Part shown: one piece after another, positions 1 to 6,677 of the stretch | How the letters are laid out: each line of letters starts with the position of its first letter | Numbering within the stretch: the stretch's first letter is position 1 | DNA from: Synechococcus sp. HW_metabat.54 | GTDB taxonomy: Bacteria; Cyanobacteriota; Cyanobacteriia; PCC-6307; Cyanobiaceae | Direction of reading: 5' to 3' | Assembly: GCA_018623675.1 (NCBI GenBank) | Contig: JAAZVJ010000010.1 | Location: 1-12,853 of the forward strand | Length of the DNA: 12,853 nt | Translations under genes and position numbers: made by a program | The notes under the pieces: model-generated | Seen by the model: the letters and a program-made list of their open reading frames with translations, nothing else | What the model was told of the DNA's origin: nothing | Databases searched by the model: none

Positions 1-321
1 ATTCCTGAGACCTACGGCGTTCCCGTCGAGGAAATCCAGGAAGGCATCCGTAACGGTGTCCGCAAGGTGAACATCGACACCGACAACCGCCTGGCCTTCA
101 CCGCTGCTGTGCGTGAAGCCGCTGCTGCTGATCCTGCCAACTTCGACCCCCGCCACTTCAACAAGCCCGCGCGGAAATACATGAAGCAGGTCTGCCTCGA
201 CCGCTACCAGCAGTTCTGGGCCGCTGGCAACGCCAGCAAGATCAAGCAGCGCGACATCAACTACTACGCCGGTCTGTACGCCAAGGGTGCTCTTGATCCC
301 AAGGCAGCTGTCGCAGCCTGA
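1..321 (+). CDS. fba: Fructose-bisphosphate aldolase, class II (3' end, partial)
   Basis: This is the last 106 codons of a class II, metal-dependent fructose-bisphosphate aldolase; the gene enters from the left edge in frame 1, so its start is not visible. The enzyme interconverts fructose-1,6-bisphosphate with dihydroxyacetone phosphate and glyceraldehyde-3-phosphate, and in cyanobacteria it commonly serves both the Calvin cycle and glycolysis. The visible part carries the family's NIDTD segment (visible residues 24-28), preceded by the GIRNGVRKV stretch that ends the last barrel strands. The usual C-terminal helices follow, with FNKPARKYMKQ and a YAKGALDP-like tail. A full protein of this type is about 350-360 residues, so roughly 30% is present. 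GTG at 67 is an internal valine codon, not a start. An intrinsic terminator follows the stop closely, so this is the end of its transcript. Confidence 0.95.
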   Translation: MPETYGVPVEEIQEGIRNGVRKVNIDTDNRLAFTAAVREAAAADPANFDPRHFNKPARKYMKQVCLDRYQQFWAAGNASKIKQRDINYYAGLYAKGALDPKAAVAA

Positions 322-331
322 GCTTCATCTC

Positions 332-343
332 TCGCTTAAGCGA
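332..343. repeat. 12-bp perfect palindrome downstream of fba
   Basis: TCGCTTAAGCGA is a perfect palindrome lying 10 bases after the aldolase stop and 5 bases before the stem of the terminator. It may simply fold as an extra small hairpin in the fba 3' untranslated region. No function can be assigned from sequence alone. Confidence 0.5.
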
Positions 344-348
344 TCTCA

Positions 349-375
349 GGGTCCCCACAAGGGGACCCTTTTTTG
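349..375 (+). terminator. Intrinsic terminator of fba
   Basis: An 8-bp perfect stem, GGGTCCCC paired with GGGGACCC, closes a 4-base ACAA loop and is followed directly by six T on the + strand. This is a textbook rho-independent terminator for the aldolase transcript. It lies between two converging genes, but there is no T-run on the minus strand after the stem, so it should work only for the + direction. Confidence 0.93.
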
Positions 376-396
376 TTGGAAGCAGATCAGCGAACG

Positions 397-1422
397 TCAG
401 GCGGATGGCCGTGGCAACAGCTCCAAGGTTCCGCGATGACCATCCAAGCGAGCAGGGACACCCAACGGCAGGGCCTGATTCGGTCGTCCGTGACCAACCG
501 GAAGGTCCAACACCAAGGGAATTCCCAAATCCCCTAAGCGTTCCTCAAGGATTTCCTCCATCGTGAAATCGCCGGGAAGAATGTCGTCCATCTCCCAGCT
601 GAATCGACCGCAACCAACACCAGCGATGCCATCAAGCAGGCCTGCAGTTCGCCACTGGGTGAGCATGCGATCGACCCGATAGGGGGCTTCGCCCACATCC
701 TCGAGAACCAGCACAGCCCCTCGGAAATCCGGGAACCATGGGCTTCCAATCATGTGCGTGGCCACAGTGAGATTGGTCACCACAAGTGGACCTTCCCCAC
801 GCCCCGCGCGCCTCGCTCGACCCTGCAATGGGGCAACAGAACGGCCTGAAAGCAAGTCAACGGTGCGTTCCCACTGTTCATCGGAACCGCCGCTCGATCC
901 ATGCACAGCACCCGGCAGTCCTGCAGCCCACTGCGCAAGCAACAGTGCACTTGGATCCGAAAAACCCAAACTCCACTTGGCCCGCCGCGGGAACTGAAAT
1001 CCTGCCTCGAGAACCCTCGCTGCACCCCAACCACCTCCCAAGGTGATCACGGCATCAACAGAAGGGTCTTGCCATGCGGCCGTGAGATCCGCGAGCCGTT
1101 CCTGATCTCGCCCAGAAAAGTAACGCCACTGACGAAAAATGCTGGACGGCAGCTCCAAGTGCCATCCCTGCTCGGCGCAGCGTTGCTTCAGCAGGGTGAG
1201 ATCCGTCTCAGGATCCATCCAGGTGCCTGGATTGACTGCGCGAAGCCTTGCACCGCGACGAAGAGGGCGTGGTGGTGGTGCCTGCAAGCGTTGAGCTGAT
1301 GATCGAGCCGCAGCAGAGGAGCGGCCCTGAGCAAGTGCTGTGAGGGCAGCTGCACTCGACAAGCCAAGTTTCAGCAGTTGGCGGCGTCCCCCCCAAGAGA
1401 AAGGCCGCGATGGCTCAGTCAA
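397..1422 (-). CDS. Exported LD-carboxypeptidase-like protein (peptidase family S66, LdcA/MccF)
   Basis: This 341-residue protein belongs to serine peptidase family S66. Known members cleave the L,D bond before the terminal D-Ala of muropeptide tetrapeptides (LdcA) or inactivate microcin C (MccF). The triad is visible: nucleophile Ser155 in GFSD (153-156), acid Glu241 in LEDVGEAPYRVDRML, and His311 in PVGHG. VNPGTW near residue 63 is the usual first strand. The N-terminus has a Tat-like signal, GGRRQLLKLG (11-20), then a hydrophobic Ala/Leu stretch to about residue 39, so export is predicted; classical LdcA is cytoplasmic. The start is TTG at 1422, 36 bases after the purQ stop. It was chosen because it keeps the twin-arginine signal and no in-frame ATG or GTG lies between it and that stop; no clear Shine-Dalgarno is seen. 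Family is confident; substrate is inferred. Confidence 0.88.
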   Translation of the reverse strand: MTEPSRPFSWGGRRQLLKLGLSSAAALTALAQGRSSAAARSSAQRLQAPPPRPLRRGARLRAVNPGTWMDPETDLTLLKQRCAEQGWHLELPSSIFRQWRYFSGRDQERLADLTAAWQDPSVDAVITLGGGWGAARVLEAGFQFPRRAKWSLGFSDPSALLLAQWAAGLPGAVHGSSGGSDEQWERTVDLLSGRSVAPLQGRARRAGRGEGPLVVTNLTVATHMIGSPWFPDFRGAVLVLEDVGEAPYRVDRMLTQWRTAGLLDGIAGVGCGRFSWEMDDILPGDFTMEEILEERLGDLGIPLVLDLPVGHGRPNQALPLGVPARLDGHRGTLELLPRPSA

Positions 1423-1458
1423 CGATGGCGGATGCGCAAGACCCGCATTGTGGAGCCG

Positions 1459-2112
1459 TTAGCCCAACAACGCTTGGATCAAGGTGCGTCCGTCCACGCC
1501 TCCGGTGGTGGGATCACAGGCACGTTCGGGATGGGGCATCAGACCGAGCACATTGCCAGCTGCATTGGTGATTCCGGCAATGTCAGCAACCGATCCATTG
1601 GGGTTGTTGACGTAACGGAAGGCGATGGCGTCTTGGTCTTCCAGCTGACGCAAGGTGTCATCCGTGCACTGATAGCGACCTTCACCATGGGCAATCGGCA
1701 GCGTGAGCTGATCACCGGCCTGATGCCCTTTCATCCAAGGCGTGCGCGCTGACGCGATCTGAAGCTGCGCATCTTCACAGATGAAATGCAGGTTTCGGTT
1801 GCGGGTCAAGGCACCAGGCAACAGGCCAAGCTCCGTCAACACCTGAAAGCCATTGCAGATCCCGAGCACGCGGCCTCCACGTCCCGCGAACTCCACAAGG
1901 GATTCGAGCACAGGAGCAAAGCGGGCAATGGCCCCGCAGCGCAGATAGTCGCCGTAGCTGAAGCCCCCAGGGAGCACGACGGCATCAAGGCCGCTGAGAT
2001 CCCTCTCCTCATGCCAGAGGTAGCGGGTGGGTTGTCCCAGGCATCCCTCGCTGGCCCAACGCACGTCCCGGTCGCAATTGGAACCGGGGAAAACAACGAC
2101 ACCAATGCTCAT
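1459..2112 (-). CDS. purQ: Phosphoribosylformylglycinamidine synthase, glutaminase subunit PurQ
   Basis: PurQ is the class I glutamine amidotransferase subunit of FGAM synthase, the fourth step of de novo purine synthesis. It releases ammonia from glutamine for the PurL subunit within a PurL-PurQ-PurS complex. The 217-residue length is typical. The catalytic triad is visible: nucleophile Cys86 in GICNGFQ, with His194 and Glu196 in MPHPER near the C-terminus. The N-terminus has the usual [12 protein letters not shown] strand and [12 protein letters not shown]. The ATG start overlaps the purS stop in an ATGA arrangement, pointing to translational coupling. purL is not in the window. The name is firmly supported. 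Confidence 0.97.
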   Translation of the reverse strand: MSIGVVVFPGSNCDRDVRWASEGCLGQPTRYLWHEERDLSGLDAVVLPGGFSYGDYLRCGAIARFAPVLESLVEFAGRGGRVLGICNGFQVLTELGLLPGALTRNRNLHFICEDAQLQIASARTPWMKGHQAGDQLTLPIAHGEGRYQCTDDTLRQLEDQDAIAFRYVNNPNGSVADIAGITNAAGNVLGLMPHPERACDPTTGGVDGRTLIQALLG

Positions 2113-2363
2113 GCCTGCTGTAGCTCCAGGGTCCAGTTTTCGATCACAGGATTTGCCAACAGCCGATCGCTGAGAAGCTCAAGACGACGACGCGCTTCCT
2201 GTTCGTCAGGAGCATCGAGCTCAAGTTCAACCGACTTGCCAATCCGCAATTTGCTTACACCGTCCACCCCAAGGCGTGATGCCGCAGAGCGGGTGGCCTC
2301 ACCAGCCGGGTCGAGCACGGATGGACGCAGATTCACCAAGACGCGGGCTTGATAACGCGGCAC
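2109..2363 (-). CDS. purS: Phosphoribosylformylglycinamidine synthase subunit PurS
   Basis: PurS is the small bridging subunit that holds PurQ and the short-type PurL together in FGAM synthase. The 84-residue product starts (M)[22 protein letters not shown] and ends [12 protein letters not shown], both characteristic of PurS (about 80-90 residues in the family). I chose GTG at 2363 rather than the more upstream in-frame codon at 2507. It gives the family length and N-terminus, and a GAGG-type Shine-Dalgarno (CGAGGTGACC) lies just ahead of it. The upstream 48 codons do not resemble PurS. The stop overlaps the purQ start by four bases. It is the first gene of a minus-strand run and diverges from the small secreted protein gene. 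Confidence 0.95.
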   Translation of the reverse strand: MPRYQARVLVNLRPSVLDPAGEATRSAASRLGVDGVSKLRIGKSVELELDAPDEQEARRRLELLSDRLLANPVIENWTLELQQA

Positions 2364-2430
2364 GGTCACCTCGCAGGGATTGTTAAATCTTGGCAGGCCG
2401 AGGCACCGGTCCCAAAGCCGCGAAGGCACG

Positions 2431-2820
2431 TTGAAAGCAGACCACTCGTCTGTCGTGCACCAACCGCTGAGCAGAAAACTGACATCAGCAGGTTTTTTCG
2501 CTGCCATCGCCGTGGCTGTGTTGGGTGCTCAAACACCCGAAGTATTGGCGCGGAGTCAACCCGAAACCGCAGTGGAGTTGGAGTGTCGTCAGGCCACTGG
2601 CCCTTGGCGCCCTTGCCGGATGGGCATCCAACGGATTGGCAGCGCTTGGTGGATCGAACTCGCCGAGCAGAGGATCCGCTTTGAACATGACGGGAGCGGC
2701 AGCGTCCGCATGCAGGCGAATGCGGAGGCACCTTGGATCACAGTGCAGCCCAATTGGGCCGGTGAAAGGGTGTTGTGCTGGGACAAGCTTTGTGCTCGAG
2801 GTGCTCTTCCCCTCGACTAA
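2431..2820 (+). CDS. Small secreted protein of unknown function with four cysteines
   Basis: I do not recognise a named family. From the TTG at 2431 the protein is 129 residues. It has an N-terminal Sec-type signal (basic SRK near 14-16, hydrophobic FFAAIAVAVLGA, cleavage likely after VLA at residue 40). The mature part of about 89 residues is rich in Trp and has four Cys (52, 62, 116, 121) that could form two disulfides. The start is uncertain: the frame is open back to a TTG at 2380, and a GTG at 2455 would also keep the signal peptide. I prefer 2431 because a GAAGG sequence lies 4 bases ahead. It diverges from purS across about 67 bases and converges with the dehydrogenase gene, leaving 7 bases between stops. 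Confidence 0.72.
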   Translation: MKADHSSVVHQPLSRKLTSAGFFAAIAVAVLGAQTPEVLARSQPETAVELECRQATGPWRPCRMGIQRIGSAWWIELAEQRIRFEHDGSGSVRMQANAEAPWITVQPNWAGERVLCWDKLCARGALPLD

Positions 2821-2827
2821 ACCTGCC

Positions 2828-3538
2828 TTAAACCTCGGGCAGGCAGCTCACAGCCAATTCAAAAGGAACGGAACAACGGGGGAGCTCAAGCAAGCGTGAA
2901 GAGAGCATCCCCAAATCCTCAGGCTGTGTCATCTCAGTGGCAGGTACTGCCGTCAGACCAGACACCATCTCGGTGTTCACCCAACTCGGACAAATCGCCG
3001 TCACCCTGATTCCCGAGTCCCAACCCTCATTGCGCATGGTTTGACAGAGACCCATCAGAGCGAATTTGCTGGCGGCATAGCCGGCCCAGCGCCCTTTGCT
3101 TCGCTTACCACTCATCGACACCAACACTTGAATGCGTGCGTCGCCATGGGCAACAAGCTGAGGCCAGGCGGCTCGCGTCAACCACCAGGGGCCCATCAAA
3201 TTCACTTTCAACAGTTCGTCGGGCTCGTCACGCTGAGCCTCCGAGAACAGCAACGGGGTCGAACGATGAATCCCTGCGCAATGGATCACGGAATCAAACC
3301 CACCAAAGTGCTGCTGAGCTGAATCAACCCAGCGACGAGCCGCCTCGGGTTCTTTGGCGTCGTAAGTCACCCAATGCACGCGATCGTTACCGACCCGGGC
3401 CGGGTCGAGCCGACTTCCCAGCAAGCCATGGGTTTGACGCAAGCCCAAGCTGACGCGATGGCCATCCTGCAGAGCGCGTTGGGCAATCGCCCGACCAATG
3501 CCTCGTGAAGCTCCGCTAATCAGAATGGTTCGCATCAT
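2828..3538 (-). CDS. Short-chain dehydrogenase/reductase (SDR family)
   Basis: This is a classical NAD(P)-dependent SDR of 236 residues, a normal length. Visible motifs in order are the cofactor glycine motif SGASRGIG (8-15); HCAG (86-89), the counterpart of NNAG; Asn113 in KVNLMGP; Ser141; and Tyr154-x3-Lys158 (YAASK), with Ser141 the expected 13 residues before Tyr154. PSWVNTEM (184-191) matches the usual PGxVxT region. An arginine just after the glycine motif favours NADP(H), but this is weak. The ATG at 3538 was chosen because GGAG lies 5 bases ahead; a second ATG follows directly, and the in-frame GTG at 3580 would add a non-family extension. The substrate cannot be predicted. It diverges from a membrane methyltransferase gene. 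Confidence 0.92.
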   Translation of the reverse strand: MMRTILISGASRGIGRAIAQRALQDGHRVSLGLRQTHGLLGSRLDPARVGNDRVHWVTYDAKEPEAARRWVDSAQQHFGGFDSVIHCAGIHRSTPLLFSEAQRDEPDELLKVNLMGPWWLTRAAWPQLVAHGDARIQVLVSMSGKRSKGRWAGYAASKFALMGLCQTMRNEGWDSGIRVTAICPSWVNTEMVSGLTAVPATEMTQPEDLGMLSSRLLELPRCSVPFELAVSCLPEV

Positions 3539-3552
3539 TCGTGCTCCATCAA

Positions 3553-3568
3553 CGCTGCAATTGCAGCG
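3553..3568. promoter_or_regulatory. 16-bp perfect palindrome, candidate operator
   Basis: CGCTGCAATTGCAGCG is a perfect 16-bp palindrome in the 76-base divergent region between the dehydrogenase start (3538) and the methyltransferase start (3615). It lies 15 bases upstream of the dehydrogenase ATG. Its position suits a dimeric regulator acting on one or both genes, but regulation is inference. Confidence 0.4.
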
Positions 3569-3603
3569 CCCGCAAATCACAACAGAAGGCGGTTCTGGCC
3601 GCT

Positions 3604-3609
3604 AGGAGG
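3604..3609 (+). promoter_or_regulatory. Strong Shine-Dalgarno of the methyltransferase gene
   Basis: A full AGGAGG lies 5 bases before the ATG at 3615 and 11 before the alternative in-frame ATG at 3621, so it decides for 3615. Such a strong site is unusual in this window, where many starts lack a recognisable one. Confidence 0.7.
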
Positions 3610-3614
3610 CCGTC

Positions 3615-4196
3615 ATGCCGATGCAAGTCATAACAACCCTGAAGGCCGCCTTCCAAGGATGGAATCTGAGCTGGTCGGGGCTCATCCGCAACGCGCAGGG
3701 GGAATGGTGGTTCGTCGCGCAAATCACGTTGATCGTGGCCGTGATCGTGAGCCCCGCATGGCCGTTGCCCTTGAAGACCACGCCAACGAGCATCCACCAG
3801 ACATTGGTGCTGGCCGGCGGATTGATTCTGTTGATGGGCCTCGGCTTCGCAGCCACGGCATTCATGGCTCTAGGAGAAAATCTCTCTCCATTGCCGGACC
3901 CAAAACCGGGAATCCAGATCGTGAGGCAAGGCCCTTACCGGTGTTGCCGCCACCCCATGTATCTGGCGGTGTTGGCCTGTGCCTTTGGCGTACTTCTGAT
4001 ACGCCAAAGCCCCTTACAAGTGATCCTGCTCATCTGCCTTGGACTCGTGTTGCGAGGCAAGGCACAACGGGAAGAGCGATGTTTGGTGGCCAGCCACCCC
4101 GAGTACGCCGCCACCATGGGGCAAACACCCGCCATCGCAGCAGTCATTCCAGGCCTCAACTGGCGTCTTCCCGATGGTCCTTCCAACGAAGGCTGA
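3615..4196 (+). CDS. Membrane methyltransferase of the isoprenylcysteine carboxyl methyltransferase type
   Basis: This 193-residue integral membrane protein has the C-terminal signature of ICMT/PEMT-type S-adenosylmethionine-dependent methyltransferases: GPYRCCRHPMY (106-116), then EERCLVASHPEYAATMG (153-169). These correspond to the family's G-x-Y-x-x-x-RHPxY and E-E-x-x-L-x-x-x-xP-x-Y segments that bind the cofactor. Hydrophobic stretches at about 33-50, 63-84, 114-129 and 132-147 suggest four membrane segments. Bacteria have no prenylated CaaX proteins, so the substrate is unknown; bacterial relatives are thought to act on small molecules or lipids. The ATG at 3615 is supported by an AGGAGG. 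The gene diverges from the dehydrogenase, possibly sharing control. Confidence 0.82.
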   Translation: MPMQVITTLKAAFQGWNLSWSGLIRNAQGEWWFVAQITLIVAVIVSPAWPLPLKTTPTSIHQTLVLAGGLILLMGLGFAATAFMALGENLSPLPDPKPGIQIVRQGPYRCCRHPMYLAVLACAFGVLLIRQSPLQVILLICLGLVLRGKAQREERCLVASHPEYAATMGQTPAIAAVIPGLNWRLPDGPSNEG

Positions 4197-4255
4197 GCCA
4201 AGCAGGCTTCGAAAAAGAACCAAACAAGGCCCAACCATCTCAGCCAAGACCCATG

Positions 4256-4282
4256 GCCGGACCGTGAACTGGCTTTTCTTCT
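4256..4282 (+). terminator. Weak candidate terminator after the methyltransferase gene
   Basis: A short stem GCCGG/CTGGC (one G-T pair, 8-base loop) is followed by TTTTCTTCT. It lies about 60 bases after the methyltransferase stop and ahead of the transpeptidase-like gene. The stem is short, so this is only a candidate. Confidence 0.3.
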
Positions 4283-4333
4283 CGGGAGAGATAAAACAAA
4301 TCCGTAATTTCGGCATCCCCTTTGTCTCGCGAG

Positions 4334-4957
4334 ATGGTGCCGAACCGCCTGACCATGTCAGTCGCCGTCATGAGCGCCTGCTTGGCTGTTGTGACTCCGG
4401 CATCGAGCCAAAGTCTTGAACAAGCCCTAGCCAGCATCACCAAAAGCGCGCGCAAGAACCAAACCGTTGAAACGGTCGTGCCGGAACCCGCCGTGCTCCT
4501 CGCCAGGCTTCAGCAACAGGGGCGTGCGTTGTTGGTGCTGGAACGCACTCAACGAGTGCTCAGCCGCACCGGTGATCCCATCTGGGATTTGAGGCTCGAG
4601 ATTCCTGGTCAACCCGCGCGCCATTTCGACGCCCTCAGCGGACGCGCAGGTCGGCAAAACGCCAACCGACATCAGCTCGGCAGCCGCGCTCCACTCCCCG
4701 CAGGTCAATACACCCTTGGGCCTGTGGAGTCCTTGGCCGATGGGGCCTATCCGGAGTTGGGCCCAGTGTGGATCGGAATTGAACCCACATTTCCCACAGG
4801 ACGAAGGGTGCTCGGGATTCATCAAGACCCCAGTGCCGGCCGCAATGCCAACAGCGGCACCCTCGGCTGCATTGGGTTAATTCATCGCCATGAGCTTCTG
4901 GAGCTGGCCCAGCAAATCAGACAGGCCAGCATCCGCGAGCTGGTCGTTACCCACTGA
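4334..4957 (+). CDS. Exported L,D-transpeptidase-like protein (YkuD fold)
   Basis: The product is 207 residues from the ATG at 4334, with a Sec-type signal peptide ending around PASSQS (residues 22-27). It carries the YkuD catalytic pattern: a histidine in LGIHQD (His163), then 15 residues later SGTLGCIGL with Ser174 and the nucleophilic Cys179. YkuD enzymes make 3-3 peptidoglycan cross-links or attach proteins to peptidoglycan in the periplasm. The Arg that usually follows the catalytic Cys-Ile/Val pair (SxGCIR) is Gly here, so activity may differ. The open frame extends to a TTG at 4322, and an internal ATG exists at 4355, which would shorten the signal. No strong Shine-Dalgarno is visible. 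Its stop is 2 bases from that of the converging cobW-like gene. Confidence 0.83.
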   Translation: MVPNRLTMSVAVMSACLAVVTPASSQSLEQALASITKSARKNQTVETVVPEPAVLLARLQQQGRALLVLERTQRVLSRTGDPIWDLRLEIPGQPARHFDALSGRAGRQNANRHQLGSRAPLPAGQYTLGPVESLADGAYPELGPVWIGIEPTFPTGRRVLGIHQDPSAGRNANSGTLGCIGLIHRHELLELAQQIRQASIRELVVTH

Positions 4958-4959
4958 GG

Positions 4960-6042
4960 CTAGGAGGGCAAAAGCTCACCCAAACGCTGGGCAGCATCGG
5001 CTTGGAAGCCAATCACCACGAGATCAAGACCAGCCCCGCTTTCCGGAACCCAGGCGTGGCTGGGAGCGGCTTCGAACCAGGATTCAACGCGAGGACCGAC
5101 CATCTGGATCTGCAAAGGCAAGGCCTTCCCAGGAAGCCAAACGCGGCCCTTCAAACGCACGACGGCATGGTCTGCCGCAAACTCTGGAAGCCATTGCTCA
5201 AGCGCCGCACGCGACACGATGCGCTCAAGGCGCACCAAACCACTCACAGCTTCCACATGGGTGTGGTCGTGATGATCGTGATGGTGATGCTCGTGATCGT
5301 GGTGCTTGTGATCGTGAGGCTCGTGTGAGTGGGGATGGTCTTCCTCAGGCGCTGCAGCCTGGCGATCCATTCCCAGCACCACCACCGGATCAACCACGCC
5401 GCGCTCAATCGGTAGAAGCGAGGTGCCTGAACGCACTTGCGCCTCCAAGGTGCTCTTCACCCTTTCCACTTGTTCAGCCGACAAGCGATCCGCACGACTA
5501 ATCAACACCTGATCCGCAGCGTCGAGCTGATCTGCAAACAGCTCCTCAATGGCACTGACGTGATCCAGGCTTGGGTCCGCGAGCCGCTGACGTTCCAGTG
5601 CCTCGGGATCACCAACAGGACTGCCGCCAGCAAGAGCCTCACCATCCACCATGGTGATCACCCCATTCACCACGACACGGGAACGCACTTCAGGCCACTC
5701 CAAAGCTTGCAGAAGCGGCCGAGGCAGTGCCAATCCACTGGTTTCAACCACAATCCCGTCTAAGGAATCAGCCCGCTTCAGCAGGGTTTCCATCGTCGGC
5801 AGGAAGTCGTCTTGAACGGTGCAGCACAAGCAACCGTTATTGAGCTCCACCAGACGACCCTCCAATTCGTCGTCAGGACAGAACCCACAGCTGCGAATCA
5901 GGTCACCATCGAGTCCAACGGTGCCGAATTCATTCACCATCACTGCCAAGCGCTGACCGCTCTGGGCCAAGAGATGGCGAAGAAGTGTCGTTTTACCGGC
6001 TCCGAGGAATCCGGTGATGACGGTGACAGGAAGGCGACCCAT
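4960..6042 (-). CDS. CobW/G3E-family GTPase, probable metallochaperone with His-rich segment
   Basis: This 360-residue protein is of the COG0523/CobW type, P-loop GTPases that help insert metals (zinc, or cobalt in cobalamin synthesis). Visible are Walker A GFLGAGKT (11-18), the family metal-site CLCC (71-74), a further CGFC pair (52-55), ETSGLALP (100-107) and a C-terminal CobW_C region with RLKGRVWLPG. A segment with 16 His (236-262) between the two domains probably buffers metal. The guanine-specificity NKxD is replaced by SRAD (182-185). I chose the ATG at 6042, forming TAATG with the upstream pentapeptide gene, over the GTG at 6051. CobW is a common annotation for such proteins in marine Synechococcus, but without cob genes or a Zur site nearby the metal is undecided. 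Confidence 0.9.
   Translation of the reverse strand: MGRLPVTVITGFLGAGKTTLLRHLLAQSGQRLAVMVNEFGTVGLDGDLIRSCGFCPDDELEGRLVELNNGCLCCTVQDDFLPTMETLLKRADSLDGIVVETSGLALPRPLLQALEWPEVRSRVVVNGVITMVDGEALAGGSPVGDPEALERQRLADPSLDHVSAIEELFADQLDAADQVLISRADRLSAEQVERVKSTLEAQVRSGTSLLPIERGVVDPVVVLGMDRQAAAPEEDHPHSHEPHDHKHHDHEHHHHDHHDHTHVEAVSGLVRLERIVSRAALEQWLPEFAADHAVVRLKGRVWLPGKALPLQIQMVGPRVESWFEAAPSHAWVPESGAGLDLVVIGFQADAAQRLGELLPS
5257..5337 (-). repeat. Low-complexity His-codon tract inside the CobW-like gene
   Basis: This stretch of imperfect CAT/CAC and GAT/GAC codon repeats encodes the 27-residue His/Asp-rich linker with 16 histidines. Its reverse reads as a Val/Met/Ile-rich open frame on the + strand, which is a composition artefact. 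Confidence 0.8.
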
Positions 6043-6587
6043 TAACGGCACCCCAAGCTCTCGCGGGTGCTGACCCCGGTGATGGTGTTGGTGCCTTCAG
6101 CCCGAGCACAGAGAGCTTTGAGCTGCGGAAGATCAATCACCGCATTGGTGAAATCAGCTCCTTCGATTTGAGCGTCGTTGAAACGGCTTTGCATCAGCAT
6201 GGCGTTCTCAAATCGAGCGTTACGAAGATCTGCCCCATCGAAACGACTGGAGAAAGCCACCACCTCGCCGAGATCTGCACGCTGAAGATCAGCACCCTGA
6301 AGCTGGGACGTATTGATCACAGCGCCGCGCAGGTCGGTGTCGGAAAGGTTGACGCCCTGTAAATCGGCCTTGAGAAATTCCTTCTCCTTCAAGTCGAGGC
6401 CGTGCATATCAGCGGTGATGTCCTGCATGGCCCGCTGACCGCGAAGTTCCGGCGCCGTAATCGCCAGTGCCGGTGAGCATGGGATCGACAGCATGAAGAC
6501 GCATCCCAACCCCAGGGCGATCAAACCTGTTGGGTAACCCCAAAGGGTGAAGAGCCGTTGAACAGAACGGCGGAGTAGGGCGACCAT
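6042..6587 (-). CDS. Exported pentapeptide-repeat protein (probably thylakoid lumen/periplasm)
   Basis: The 181-residue product has an N-terminal signal (basic RR-x4-R, hydrophobic core about 20-35, cleavage likely after ALA at residue 42). A right-handed beta-helix region follows, with A(D/N)Lxx-type pentapeptides from about 62 to 150 (e.g. DLKEK, ADLQG, VNLSD, TDLRG, ADLQR, ADLRN, ARFEN, ADFTN). The C-terminal cap has two cysteines (160 and 180) and ends TRESLGC, as I recall for lumenal cyanobacterial pentapeptide proteins. The two Cys may form a disulfide. Such proteins are structurally known but have no firm function. Its stop TAA overlaps the next gene's ATG by one base (TAATG), so it is co-transcribed and probably translationally coupled with the CobW-like gene. 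The start is ATG without a clear Shine-Dalgarno. Confidence 0.9.
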   Translation of the reverse strand: MVALLRRSVQRLFTLWGYPTGLIALGLGCVFMLSIPCSPALAITAPELRGQRAMQDITADMHGLDLKEKEFLKADLQGVNLSDTDLRGAVINTSQLQGADLQRADLGEVVAFSSRFDGADLRNARFENAMLMQSRFNDAQIEGADFTNAVIDLPQLKALCARAEGTNTITGVSTRESLGCR

Positions 6588-6677
6588 GCGCGAGACCGGG
6601 AGTGGTCGACAGGAGTACGAGGCACCTGCCGTAGTTTGACCGACACGTTATGGCAGTTGTCCGCCGATCCACGCGTC

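Noticed and set aside
1786..2352. A 188-codon open frame on + opposite purQ/purS
   Set aside because: Both sense genes have full catalytic or family motifs; the antisense protein has none.
2373..2395. AT-rich stretch TTAACAAT (minus strand) as a purS -10 box
   Set aside because: Plausible position, but no matching -35 element, so not supportable as a promoter call.
2364..2507. Extended purS start at 2507
   Set aside because: The 48 extra residues do not resemble PurS, and a GTG with a Shine-Dalgarno gives the family length.
2822..2843. CCTGCC/GGCAGG hairpin between the converging secreted-protein and dehydrogenase genes
   Set aside because: Only 6 bp with a 10-base loop, no T-run on either strand, and mostly inside the dehydrogenase coding end.
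3659..4267. A 202-codon open frame overlapping the methyltransferase in another frame
   Set aside because: The in-frame methyltransferase has RHPMY and membrane segments plus an AGGAGG; this frame is low-complexity Arg/Pro/His.
5002..5328. + strand frame ending in a Val/Met/Ile-rich hydrophobic stretch
   Set aside because: It is the reverse complement of the His-codon tract of the CobW-like gene, a composition artefact.
6636..6677. TTGACC as a -35 element or TTG start for the UPRTase-like gene
   Set aside because: No -10 at proper spacing, and the TTG start would add 14 residues beyond the family N-terminus.
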